A stretch of DNA of 7,273 nucleotides from Planctomycetota bacterium (GCA_026692825.1 JAPLOC010000153.1:1-7273); one strand, 5' to 3'; shown: positions 1-6,151, counted from the stretch's first letter. Translations and numbers: made by a program. The notes: generated from the letters alone by a model not told the origin.

Positions 1-4
1 ACGA

Positions 5-104
5 CGTTTCAATCTGTCTCCACTCAACTCCGTCGAAGGACGTCCAGACCGCGGCGTCGTAGGAACGCCGTCCGCCACATTGTCGCGCCGACGCCGACAG
101 GCGG
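5..104. repeat. Dispersed intergenic repeat, copy A
   Basis: The stretch starting CGTTTCAATCTG is repeated at 181 with about 90 matching positions, a few substitutions and single-base indels. The shared core is an imperfect palindrome: CGGCGT (52-57), loop CGTAGGA, ACGCCG (65-70), followed by TCCGCCACA. The 3' part of this copy (ACAGGCGGCGG, 96-106) is missing from copy B but present in copy C at about 4189-4199. The element is therefore longer than the A/B match alone suggests. The copies lie between genes. I see no coding capacity; minus-strand frames through it give only Arg-rich chance peptides. Confidence 0.75.
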
Positions 105-180
105 CGGCTGGGTCGGATCAGCGTCACCCGTCGTTTGACCTCACCGTCGTTCGTCGTGCGAGCAGTCGTTTTCGATACGG

Positions 181-269
181 CGTTTCAATCTGTCTCCACT
201 CAACTTTGCCGAAGATGTCCAGACCGCGGCGTCGTAGGAACGCCGTCCGCCACATGTCGCGACGACGGC
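181..269. repeat. Dispersed intergenic repeat, copy B
   Basis: This is a direct repeat of copy A, offset by 176 bp at the left end and 175 bp in the core, the difference being one indel near base 210. The stem is intact: CGGCGT at 227-232 and ACGCCG at 240-245, with the same 7-base loop as copy A. After TGTCGCG (about 254-260) it diverges from A. Same orientation as A. Confidence 0.75.
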
Positions 270-285
270 CTGGTCGAGCGACCCT

Positions 286-314
286 TTGAAGTCGTCTCGT
301 GGCGCTGGTAGCAT
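286..314 (+). promoter_or_regulatory. Weak candidate sigma-70 promoter for the DUF1254 gene
   Basis: TTGAAG (286-291) and TAGCAT (309-314) are separated by 17 bp. Each matches four of six consensus bases. Transcription would begin near 321 and give a leader of about 80 nt before the ATG at 402. It lies just outside the right end of repeat copy B. Pattern match only; a chance occurrence is quite possible. Confidence 0.25.
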
Positions 315-401
315 CTCCCCCCGTTCGACAACTTCGTTTCGCAACGTTGGCGGTCGGCAAACAACTCGACTTCGACCCGAGAGAGAGCGAGCAGAAGTTT
401 C

Positions 402-1940
402 ATGAAGAGTACGAAAACAGCCGTGGTCGCATTCCTGACCTTGACCGTCGGGGTGTTCATCGGTTGGGTGGTCGCACAGGACCAGCCCCGGAAGTCCGAT
501 GGACCAGCCAGGTACAAGATGACGACTGAGATTGCCCCCGGGATCGCCGTTCCGGACAAAGTGGAGACTCGGTTCGGCACGCTAAACTTTTTTGACGGCG
601 TCCCGGACAAGGCGAGTACCGAAAAGATCTACGACAACCTCGACTTTCAGCGGGCCGTGCAAGCCTACCTGCTCGGCCTGCCGGTGGTAAACCAGGTGGC
701 AAACCGCGACAACATCCTCAAGCTGGGACCGGTGAACGCGACCGTTCCCATCTGGGACAACCTCGTGGACTCCCGAACGGTTGAGCTGACCGCCAATGAC
801 AACACACCCTATTCCTGGTTTTGGCTGGATCTCCGCAAGGGACCGCTCGTCATCGAAGCGCCACCAAAGGTTCTTGGTCTCGTCGACGACATCTGGTACC
901 ACTGGAATGGGGACATTGGCATCACCGGGCCGGACAAGGGCAGGGGGGGCAAATACCTGCTGCTGCCGCCAGGTTATAAGGGCGAAGTCCCTGAAGGGTA
1001 CTTTATTATTAAACCCGGTTCCTTCAGTGTGTGGGCCGCGTGGCGCAGCTTCGTCGTGGACGGTGACCCGAAACCCGGCGTGGATGCGGTGAAGAAGTTC
1101 ACCAAAATTTACCCTCTGTCGCAGGCGGCGAGCCCACCAGATTTGAAATTTGTCGACATGTCAGCCAAGCCATTCAACATGGTCGGACCGGCCGACTACC
1201 GGTTTTGGGAATTGCTGAACCAGGTCGTACAGGATGAACCAACCGACACAGTCGACTCGACGACGCTCGGCCTCTGGGCGTCTGTCGGAATTCGGAAAGG
1301 CCAGCCGTTCAAACCTGATGAACGCATGAAGCGGATTCTGACCGAAGCGGCCGCCGTTGGCGACGCGACGGGCCGGGCGCTCGCCTATCGCGTGAGAGAG
1401 AAAAGTGCTTACTTTTTCGAGGATCGGCAATGGAAGATGCCGTTCATCGGAGGTTACAAGTTTGAGTGGCAGCCGGGGGTTCCGAACCTCGACGCGTCCG
1501 CCATGTACTTTTTCGCCGCCACCGGCGTTACTCCCGCGATGGATACGAAAATCGTCGGCGAGGGGTCGACGTATCCCTGGACGGCCGTGGATTCGAAAGG
1601 CAATGCCCTGGACGGCGGCAAGAATTACAGACTGCATCTGCCCCCGAAGATTCCAGTCAAGACGTTCTGGTCGGTCATTGTTTATGACACCCAGACCCGC
1701 TCAATGCTTCAAACGGACCATCAATTCCCGAGCGTCAGCAGCCAGAACAAGAAAACGCAGGTCAACGACGACGGCTCGGTCGACGTTTACTTTGGCCCCA
1801 AGGCCCCGCCGGGAAAAGAAAGCAATTGGGTCCAAACCATTCCCGGCAAGAGCTGGTTCACCATCCTGCGTCTGTATGGCCCGCTGGAGCCGTGGTTCGA
1901 CAAGAGCTGGCGGCCCGATGACATTGCGCCAGTCGATTAG
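402..1940 (+). CDS. Secreted DUF1254/DUF1214 domain protein
   Basis: A 512-residue exported protein of the DUF1254 plus DUF1214 family; its biochemical function is not established. Residues 1-26 form a signal peptide: Lys near the N-terminus, a hydrophobic core at about 7-24, and a likely cut after VVA. This supports the ATG at 402, although no good Shine-Dalgarno precedes it. DUF1254 spans about 75-240, with the family-like segments NDNTPYSWFWLDLRKGPLV (132-150), GPDKGRGGKYLLLPPGYKG (176-194) and VDGDPKPGVDAVKK (219-232). DUF1214 spans about 370-505, with FWSVIVYDTQTRSMLQTD (422-439), DGSVDVYFGPKAPPGKE (457-473) and LRLYGPLEPWFDKSW (489-503). Length and domain order are normal, with no disruption. 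The TAG stop lies 77 bp before the next gene, so co-transcription is possible but not shown. It probably acts in the periplasm. Confidence 0.95.
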   Translation: MKSTKTAVVAFLTLTVGVFIGWVVAQDQPRKSDGPARYKMTTEIAPGIAVPDKVETRFGTLNFFDGVPDKASTEKIYDNLDFQRAVQAYLLGLPVVNQVANRDNILKLGPVNATVPIWDNLVDSRTVELTANDNTPYSWFWLDLRKGPLVIEAPPKVLGLVDDIWYHWNGDIGITGPDKGRGGKYLLLPPGYKGEVPEGYFIIKPGSFSVWAAWRSFVVDGDPKPGVDAVKKFTKIYPLSQAASPPDLKFVDMSAKPFNMVGPADYRFWELLNQVVQDEPTDTVDSTTLGLWASVGIRKGQPFKPDERMKRILTEAAAVGDATGRALAYRVREKSAYFFEDRQWKMPFIGGYKFEWQPGVPNLDASAMYFFAATGVTPAMDTKIVGEGSTYPWTAVDSKGNALDGGKNYRLHLPPKIPVKTFWSVIVYDTQTRSMLQTDHQFPSVSSQNKKTQVNDDGSVDVYFGPKAPPGKESNWVQTIPGKSWFTILRLYGPLEPWFDKSWRPDDIAPVD

Positions 1941-2017
1941 AGCCAACTCAACGCGAGAGATGACTTGAGGTTGTACCCACGAAAACAAGCCAATCCCGCC
2001 CCGTTCCCAAACTCCTC

Positions 2018-2422
2018 ATGAGTTCGAATTTCGATCCGGTCGCGATTCTAGAAGTCGCGCTGTCATCGATGTTCATCGCGCTCTCGTTGACTGCCGCGGC
2101 GGTCTGTTGGCGTTATCGTCGTCTCAGCCGGTGGACATTGCTCCTTCTTTTCGCGTGCATCTGGTCTGTGACGCGGTCGACGTTGATTTTGGTCGTTGAC
2201 ATCTCGCGTTTGGCACCGGTTGAATTTCTCGATGAGCCAAGCGATCGATTCCTCAGCGGACTGGCCTTTGTCCTGAGTGTTCCTGAAACGCTGTTGTTGG
2301 CCGGCGGTGTCATGGCGTTGTTGAATCAACTGGTGCCGCGTCTTTTCGACCAGCGCGGGGGATCGACGCCTCGCTGGGCCGATTCAACGAGCGAAACTCC
2401 CAGGCAGGAATGGGGGCAGTGA
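2018..2422 (+). CDS. Small three-helix membrane protein, first of a tandem pair
   Basis: A 134-residue protein I cannot assign to a named family. Three hydrophobic segments are visible at about 8-31, 39-60 and 79-102, followed by a polar tail (about 108-134). A basic patch, CWRYRRLSRW (30-39), lies between helices 1 and 2 and by the positive-inside rule should be cytoplasmic. The downstream gene carries a matching patch, CYRYRRHSGW, at the same place between its first two helices, so the two look like diverged paralogues. No Shine-Dalgarno precedes the ATG; the region is pyrimidine-rich (AAACTCCTC). The stop is 3 bp from the next ATG, so the pair is almost certainly co-transcribed. I infer no function. 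Confidence 0.7.
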   Translation: MSSNFDPVAILEVALSSMFIALSLTAAAVCWRYRRLSRWTLLLLFACIWSVTRSTLILVVDISRLAPVEFLDEPSDRFLSGLAFVLSVPETLLLAGGVMALLNQLVPRLFDQRGGSTPRWADSTSETPRQEWGQ

Positions 2423-2425
2423 TCG

Positions 2426-2818
2426 ATGGATTTTGACGCACTCGTTTCCATCACGCTTCCAACCGTGAACCTGCTGGTCGACTTCGTGGCGTTCCTGTTC
2501 TGCTATCGCTATCGCCGACATTCCGGCTGGATATACAGCCTGGCAGCCGGACATCTGGGATTCGCCTGTGGATCGGCGGCGTCAGTTCTCGGTTGGATAG
2601 TGAATCTATTTGCGTCGAATCGGGAAGTCGCCAATTCGGCATTTGAGCTTCTTCTGTGGTCAATCCGCATCGGGAACTACGTTTCCTTCCTCAGTTCAAT
2701 TCTCTGGACAATCGGCCTGGCGGGCGTTTTGCACGACTTTGACCGGCGGCGTCGCCTTTGGGAGCAACTTGAAAACGACGGTCCGCCCCACTCTCCTGCG
2801 ACTCGAGCGGCTGGTTGA
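2426..2818 (+). CDS. Small three-helix membrane protein, second of a tandem pair
   Basis: A 130-residue unassigned membrane protein. Hydrophobic segments lie at about 6-27, 34-63 and 82-104, followed by a strongly charged stretch, HDFDRRRRLWEQLEND (103-118), which should be cytoplasmic. The motif C-x-R-Y-R-R-x-S-x-W (26-35) matches the upstream gene, as do size, helix number and helix spacing. The start ATG lies 3 bp after the upstream TGA; a G-run (GGGGG, about 2412-2416) about 10 nt upstream could act as a weak ribosome site. The gene ends 24 bp before the convergent broken gene on the minus strand, and I see no clear terminator in that gap. Confidence 0.7.
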   Translation: MDFDALVSITLPTVNLLVDFVAFLFCYRYRRHSGWIYSLAAGHLGFACGSAASVLGWIVNLFASNREVANSAFELLLWSIRIGNYVSFLSSILWTIGLAGVLHDFDRRRRLWEQLENDGPPHSPATRAAG

Positions 2819-2842
2819 GTGTTGGCACGTGATCATTGCGGG

Positions 2843-3083
2843 TCAGTTTGTTCCACGCAGCAACCTCCGCACCACCTCGGCCTGGATTTCGTCCGGCGGC
2901 CAATCCGGGTGTTGCGACCGGACGCCGGCGGCGACAAGCAGCCGCGCCAGCCGGTGCGACTCGGAAACCATACGTACCCTTTTCCCCGGGCGTCTTGCGG
3001 CGCAAGATCTCCGCCACGGCGCGGTCGACAATCTCGATCTTGGCGGGCAGCGGACGGGAAACGGTCGTTGTGATCTCCAACAT
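2843..3083 (-). pseudogene. Frameshifted small 'HPDW' protein gene
   Basis: Read from the ATG at 3083, the frame begins MLEITTTVSRPLPAKIEIVD and continues ...EILRRKTPGEK up to base 2979. It then enters an unrelated frame, while the next frame continues as VRMVSESHRLARLLVAAGV...HPDWPPDEIQAEVVRRLLRG to a TGA at 2843-2845. Removing one base from the CCC run at 2977-2979 joins them into one 79-residue protein. From memory, small planctomycete proteins of this build (RRKTPxE..., a helix with 'LARxLxxxG', then HPDW and 'RRLLxG') are common and lack a known function. The joined protein matches that pattern across the break. The gene starts 17 bp after the SEC-C stop on the same strand, so it is probably the second gene of that transcript. 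A sequencing error in the short G-run is the main alternative to a real mutation. Confidence 0.65.
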
Positions 3084-3100
3084 ACCATGCCATGTGGCGT

Positions 3101-4045
3101 CTAATTCGCTCCGCAGCACTTCTTAAACTTCTTGCCGCTGCCGCAAGGACACGGATCGTTGCGGCCGACCCGCGGGGTCTCGTTCCGAACTGTTGTCGGT
3201 AAGGGGGGCGGAATGTCGAGAACGGGCTTCTGGCCGAGAGCGACAGAGTTCGCGTGAGTGGACGTTGGGCTTGGAGTCTCCTGAAACGAGAACCACCAAT
3301 TCAACTCTTCCACCGTATCGTCAATGCCGGTCGGGTCGCAGGTGCGGAGCGACTTCTCGAATCGCGCCGGCCCCTCCGCCAGCCCCCGCTCCACTTCCTT
3401 CCAACTGACGACGGTGGGATCAATCAGGGCATGCGAAAATCCAGCTTTGATGTCCTCCAGCGATTCCTGCGGCGACATCAAAACAAGTTCCGCCACCACG
3501 CCGGAAACCAGAACTTCGTCATCCGTTTCAATGCCGGTCCGGAGGTGATCTCGCAACCGTTCAACAGCCTCGTCACGAGTGAGACTACCATCCCGAACCA
3601 AACATAGAAACGTCCGAGCCGCTTCCCACCGGACATACTCGTTCACCGTCGGCTCCCCGATCAGTCGATCCAGCTCTTTCGGCGATTCTGCCGTGAAGTG
3701 AGCCAAAATCCGGTGTAAACTCTCGGTGATCGCGTCGCCGAACAAGTCAAACGGACCATCTTCTGGCAGAGTCAGTGCCGCTCGAATGGCGGGCCACGCC
3801 TGGCCCGCCCGAAACTCGGTCAACAGGAAGAGCGCGAAAAAGTGAGCGTTTCCCTGAACCCCAGTGCCAGCAGCCACATTGGCTGTCGCCTGCTCGATGC
3901 ACGCGATCAATCGCGGAATCATCGCGTCGCGATGCGCCTGTGCTGTGCGCAGGGCCTGCTCCGGGAGTTTCTTCACTCCTCCAGCAAGCTCCTCCATGAC
4001 CTGATCGATGTTGAACTCAGCGTCTTTGGTGCCAGTCGGTGGCAT
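3101..4045 (-). CDS. DUF1186 protein with C-terminal SEC-C zinc motif
   Basis: With the start chosen here the protein has 314 residues. Residues about 10-200 are an alpha-helical repeat-like region resembling DUF1186, including AHRDAMIPRLIACIEQA (37-53) and NAHFFALFLLTEFRAGQAWP (66-85). A Pro/Thr-rich linker (about 256-290) leads to the SEC-C motif RNDPCPCGSGKKFKKCC (295-311), with C299, C301, C310 and C311 as zinc ligands. SEC-C is the zinc motif found at the SecA C-terminus; in such proteins it suggests a protein- or ribosome-associated role, but the function here is unknown. The frame is open 28 codons further, to an ATG at 4129 and a TTG at 4132. I prefer 4045 because GGAG (4051-4054) lies 5 nt upstream and the product then starts near the expected domain edge. 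The longer start abuts repeat copy C. A basic cytoplasmic tail and no signal peptide are visible. Confidence 0.9.
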   Translation of the reverse strand: MPPTGTKDAEFNIDQVMEELAGGVKKLPEQALRTAQAHRDAMIPRLIACIEQATANVAAGTGVQGNAHFFALFLLTEFRAGQAWPAIRAALTLPEDGPFDLFGDAITESLHRILAHFTAESPKELDRLIGEPTVNEYVRWEAARTFLCLVRDGSLTRDEAVERLRDHLRTGIETDDEVLVSGVVAELVLMSPQESLEDIKAGFSHALIDPTVVSWKEVERGLAEGPARFEKSLRTCDPTGIDDTVEELNWWFSFQETPSPTSTHANSVALGQKPVLDIPPPLPTTVRNETPRVGRNDPCPCGSGKKFKKCCGAN

Positions 4046-4050
4046 CGCAT

Positions 4051-4054
4051 CTCC
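4051..4054 (-). promoter_or_regulatory. Shine-Dalgarno deciding the SEC-C gene start
   Basis: Minus-strand GGAG lies 5 nt before the ATG at 4045. The alternative starts at 4129 (ATG) and 4132 (TTG) have no comparable site; upstream of them is the dispersed repeat. Confidence 0.5.
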
Positions 4055-4093
4055 GGAAAAGAAGTCGACTTCCGCAAAATCGGAATCGCAAAC

Positions 4094-4122
4094 ATCTGAC
4101 CGGTTGCTGTCGCGGACGTCAA
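4094..4122 (-). promoter_or_regulatory. Candidate promoter of the SEC-C gene
   Basis: On the minus strand, TTGACG (4122-4117, five of six consensus bases) is followed after 17 bp by TCAGAT (4099-4094, three of six). Transcription would begin near 4087, about 40 nt before the start at 4045. If real, it sits inside the longer reading frame and rules out the 4129 start. The -10 match is poor, so confidence is low. Confidence 0.25.
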
Positions 4123-4131
4123 CCCCCATCA

Positions 4132-4203
4132 AGACCGCGGTGTCGCAGGAACGCCGTCCGCCATTTTTGCCCGTGTCACGACGACGCCACAGGCGGCGGT
4201 CAG
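4132..4203. repeat. Dispersed intergenic repeat, copy C
   Basis: This copy starts AGACCGCGG (4132) and continues as in copies A and B through the stem: CGGTGT (4138-4143), loop CGCAGGA, ACGCCG (4151-4156). The stem change C to T still pairs as G·U in RNA. Its 3' part, GACGCCACAGGCGGCGG, matches copy A (GACGCCGACAGGCGGCGG) better than copy B. The left part of A and B (CGTTTCAATCTG...) is absent. The copy lies between two divergent genes and stops directly at the longest possible SEC-C start. Confidence 0.7.
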
Positions 4204-4309
4204 GCCAACACTTGGGGCCATTCGCTCAGGCGCCAGCGAACCCCGGCGGTCATTCCGGAAGGGTTCGTTGCCAGATGTTGCCCCTTTGCGGTAACTCGAA
4301 CGACTGCGA

Positions 4310-4339
4310 TTGTCGTCTTGCTTGACACACAGGTATGAT
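4310..4339 (+). promoter_or_regulatory. Candidate promoter of the WD40 gene
   Basis: TTGTCG (4310-4315) and TATGAT (4334-4339) are 18 bp apart; the -10 matches five of six consensus bases. Transcription would start near 4346, giving a leader of about 46 nt to the ATG at 4392. A perfect TTGACA occurs at 4322-4327 but has no -10 at suitable spacing (bases 4345-4350 are TCGGCC). The in-frame ATGs at 4335 and 4338 overlap this -10, which argues against them as starts. Confidence 0.35.
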
Positions 4340-4391
4340 GTGGATCGGCCGCTCACCGCGCAACTTTTTATCTCAACGGGAACGAACTTCG

Positions 4392-4781
4392 ATGAATTTC
4401 GCGCGAACCCTGTCGACGGTGGCCTCACTGGTTCTGCTTTTCGGCACACTGGGATTCAAGCCCCCCCAGGCCCTGGACCGGGCCAAACTCGACGGAGCCG
4501 AACAGGAAATTACAAGTCTCGTGCTGGCCCCGAACGGAAGATGGGTCGCCGCGGGCTGCTTCGACGGGAAAGTCTGCGTCTGGGACGTCGACAAGAATAA
4601 GTTGATCCACACGATTTCGGCTCATGACAACGTGCGGACCATGGCCGGCACCGCCGACGGAAAGATTCTGGCGACCGGCGGGGGGGAAGGGAACGTGCGG
4701 CTGTGGGAACCGGAAACCGGCCGTGAGTTGAAGACGTTTCCCGGGGACCGCGAGGTCAGTGTGCTCGCAGGAGGCAGGTGA
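4392..4781 (+). pseudogene. Exported WD40 propeller, N-terminal fragment
   Basis: This is the 5' part of a WD40 beta-propeller gene that is interrupted in its third blade. The 129 residues start with a signal peptide (MNFARTLSTVASLVLLFGTL, then a likely cut after PPQA at about 27). Blade 1 is at about 38-79 (NGRWVAAGCFDGKVCVWDVD). Blade 2 is at about 80-120 (DGKILATGGGEGNVRLWEPE). The first strand of blade 3 follows (REVSVLA, 120-126), and the frame then ends at GGR and TGA (4779-4781). I chose the ATG at 4392 because it begins the signal peptide and lies downstream of a candidate promoter; in-frame ATGs at 4335/4338 would add 19 residues that spoil the signal peptide. The intact protein would be a periplasmic or secreted scaffold. 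The fragment alone cannot form a closed propeller. Confidence 0.75.
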
Positions 4782-5394
4782 CGAGGTCGATGCGCTGTCG
4801 GGCCACGAGAGTTACATGCATTCGTTTGCTGTCACCGCCGACGGTACGACACTGGCTTCGGTGGGCTTTGAAAACGAACGTCCCAACGAGATCTTTTTGT
4901 GGGATCTGGAAAAACGTGAGGTCAAGAGCCGTTTTCAGGGAGCCGATTTTTGGCCGGGATATGTCGTCTTTTCACCGGACGAAAAGACCCTGGCCGTCGC
5001 CGGAACACGTCTCAAACTCCCTTCCGATATCTCGGGAGTTGTGACGTTGTGGGATGTCGCCACCGGCAAGCAAGAGAAAGAATCGAAGCGCATTCCCTTG
5101 TCAGTTGACGCTGTGGCATACGCTCCCGATGGAAAACTGCTCGCCATCGCGACCGCTTTGGACGAGGTCGAGCTGTGGAACGCCGAGACGCTGGAACCGG
5201 TTACGAAATTGACCGGTCATACGAACAGCGTATCCCATGTGGCGTTTTCGGCTGATGGGAAATTGATTGCATCGGCAAGTCGAGACAAGACGGTGAGGCT
5301 GTGGAACGTCCCGCCAAAGGGAGCCGCGGCAACCAAGGGTGCGACTGGAAAGACCAAAGGAACGAAACCAACGAAACCCTCGAAAAAGAAATAA
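4759..5394 (+). pseudogene. Exported WD40 propeller, C-terminal fragment
   Basis: The remaining blades of the same gene are in another frame that overlaps the first piece by 23 bp. It opens with the end of blade 3 (EAGDEVDALSGHE, 5-17), then blade 4 (about 18-61, IFLWDLEK), blade 5 (about 62-112, GVVTLWDVATGK), blade 6 (about 113-155, EVELWNAETLE) and blade 7 (about 156-184, DKTVRLWNV). A Lys/Thr-rich low-complexity tail follows (about 185-211). No signal peptide belongs to this piece. A GTG at 4759 with GAGG 3 nt upstream could allow coupled re-initiation, and an ATG at 4816 is a second option, but a product made this way would stay in the cytoplasm. I read the two pieces as one gene damaged by a deletion. 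The blades themselves look undamaged, so the event is recent or the fragment is still used. Confidence 0.75.
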
Positions 5395-5417
5395 CGGCCC
5401 GATTGAAGGCAAAGTTG

Positions 5418-5450
5418 GGTGCCACGGCCAGCGACCGAAGCGGGTCGGCC
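5418..5450. repeat. Possible repeat remnant with short hairpin after the WD40 gene
   Basis: GGGTGCCACGGCCA (5418-5431) resembles, from memory, the edge of dispersed repeats seen in planctomycete genomes. It is followed by an inverted repeat, CGACC (5432-5436) and GGTCG (5443-5447), flanked by GGCC on the left and GCC on the right. There is no T-run after it, so a classical terminator is unlikely. Only one copy lies in this window. Confidence 0.25.
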
Positions 5451-5589
5451 TTGCGCGCGGCTAAGGACATCTCGTGGTTGGGATTTGGGTGACCCTCGCT
5501 CCGAAGTAAGCCGGTGTAAAAATTCTGACCGAACTGCGGAAGGTGTTTGTGCGGCTCTGAGAGTGCGTACGACCGACGGAAAGAATTTG

Positions 5590-5625
5590 ACAGGATGAAG
5601 AGGATGAAAGGGATGAACAGGATGG
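5590..5625 (+). repeat. 9-bp tandem array, left arm of an inverted pair
   Basis: Four 9-mers in a row: ACAGGATGA, AGAGGATGA, AAGGGATGA, ACAGGATGG. Each is NNNGGATGR. The right arm at 5706-5741 is the inverted counterpart, 80 bp away. Arrays of this GGATGA type are, from memory, widespread between genes in planctomycetes; their role is unknown. Confidence 0.8.
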
Positions 5626-5705
5626 AGCTGCTCGCCATTCCTGCTCTCTGGATAAGCGGCTGAAATCGAAAAACTCCCAATCCACACGAACGACAGTCGC
5701 CTCAG

Positions 5706-5741
5706 AAATCCTGTCCATCCTCTTCATCCCTTTCATCCTGT
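5706..5741 (-). repeat. 9-bp tandem array, right arm of an inverted pair
   Basis: Read on the minus strand from 5741: ACAGGATGA, AAGGGATGA, AGAGGATGG, ACAGGATTT. The outer unit equals that of the left arm, but the two middle unit types occur in swapped order. The two arms can therefore pair only imperfectly along their full length. Confidence 0.8.
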
Positions 5742-5796
5742 CTAAAAATTCAACGGCCGGCTTGCAGGCTATTGGAAACCGGGGGGAGTTCGTTGG

Positions 5797-6105
5797 TTGG
5801 CGAACTCGCCGCGATTCCAGGGCCTGAGGTATCTGTGGGTCAAAGGGGAAGAGCTTTTTGAGAAAGCCCGCAATACCCTGGAGAAGCGGTTTGGTGAAAC
5901 GACCCAACCGAAATGTAATTTCGTTCCCAAAGCATCGACCGGTCCTCGCGACACAAAGGAGATGGAGTTTCACAACCATATGTCCATGAAGGGGTTACAA
6001 CAAATCCAGGCGCACAGACACCAAGCTGGCACGCGGTCTGCATTCACTCGTGTCTCGAACCGGTGTTCGCGGGAACGTTGCCGGTTTGCCCACCGGCCCG
6101 CCTGA
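5797..6105 (+). pseudogene. Possible transposase remnant (ISL3-like?), very uncertain
   Basis: An open frame with a TTG start. Residues 6-31 read FQGLRYLWVKGEELF then EKARNTLEKRF, which resembles from memory the ISL3-family transposase segment of type F-K-G-T-R-Y-L-x-L-K-N-P-E-N-L-T-x-x-Q-R. The diagnostic 'NPENL' is not preserved (GEELF), and the rest of the frame (from about residue 35) shows no recognisable domain. There is no catalytic DDE residue set and no terminal inverted repeats. The region also lacks a ribosome site. It may be a relic fragment or a chance frame. Confidence 0.2.
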
Positions 6106-6115
6106 GAAACGGGCC
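6095..6115. terminator. Hairpin, possible terminator
   Basis: GGCCCG (6095-6100) and CGGGCC (6110-6115) form a perfect 6-bp GC-only stem with a 9-base loop, CCTGAGAAA. Only scattered T residues follow (CCCCTCTTTGTG), so intrinsic termination is uncertain. No intact gene reads into it from the left within 700 bp. Confidence 0.3.
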
Positions 6116-6151
6116 ACCACCCCTCTTTGTGTCACATCCCCACTCCCACCT

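Larger units (their letters stand above)
1..401. other. Gene-free left flank with repeats
   Basis: I find no credible gene in this stretch. The open frames in it are short, mutually overlapping and compositionally odd (Arg-rich), as expected of chance frames in GC-rich repeat DNA. It holds two copies of a dispersed repeat (described separately), about 85 bp of unique sequence between them, and the upstream region of the DUF1254/DUF1214 gene. Confidence 0.7.

Noticed and set aside
5..269. A CRISPR array formed by the repeats at 5 and 181
   Set aside because: Only two copies, about 90 bp long and 175 bp apart with indels, a third copy far away, and no cas genes.
200..610. Minus-strand 136-codon open frame overlapping the start of the DUF1254 gene
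   Set aside because: It overlaps the signal peptide and early coding region of a clear family member and runs through repeat copy B; no recognisable protein features.
1161..1637. Minus-strand 158-codon open frame inside the DUF1254/DUF1214 gene
   Set aside because: It is antisense to a strongly conserved domain region, as expected in GC-rich coding DNA.
4322..4350. Promoter using the perfect TTGACA at 4322-4327
   Set aside because: No -10-like hexamer occurs 16-18 bp downstream; the good TATGAT at 4334 is only 6 bp away.
4759..4781. Programmed frameshift in the WD40 gene
   Set aside because: There is no slippery heptamer, and a simple shift would not restore the missing middle of blade 3.
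5201..5687. Two minus-strand frames of about 155 codons after and across the end of the WD40 gene
   Set aside because: Their length depends on the 9-bp array, which gives low-complexity peptides in every frame, and on antisense of WD40 blades 6-7.
5590..5741. Terminal inverted repeats of a small mobile element
   Set aside because: The arms are internally periodic, the unit order differs, and no target-site duplication is visible at the outer edges.
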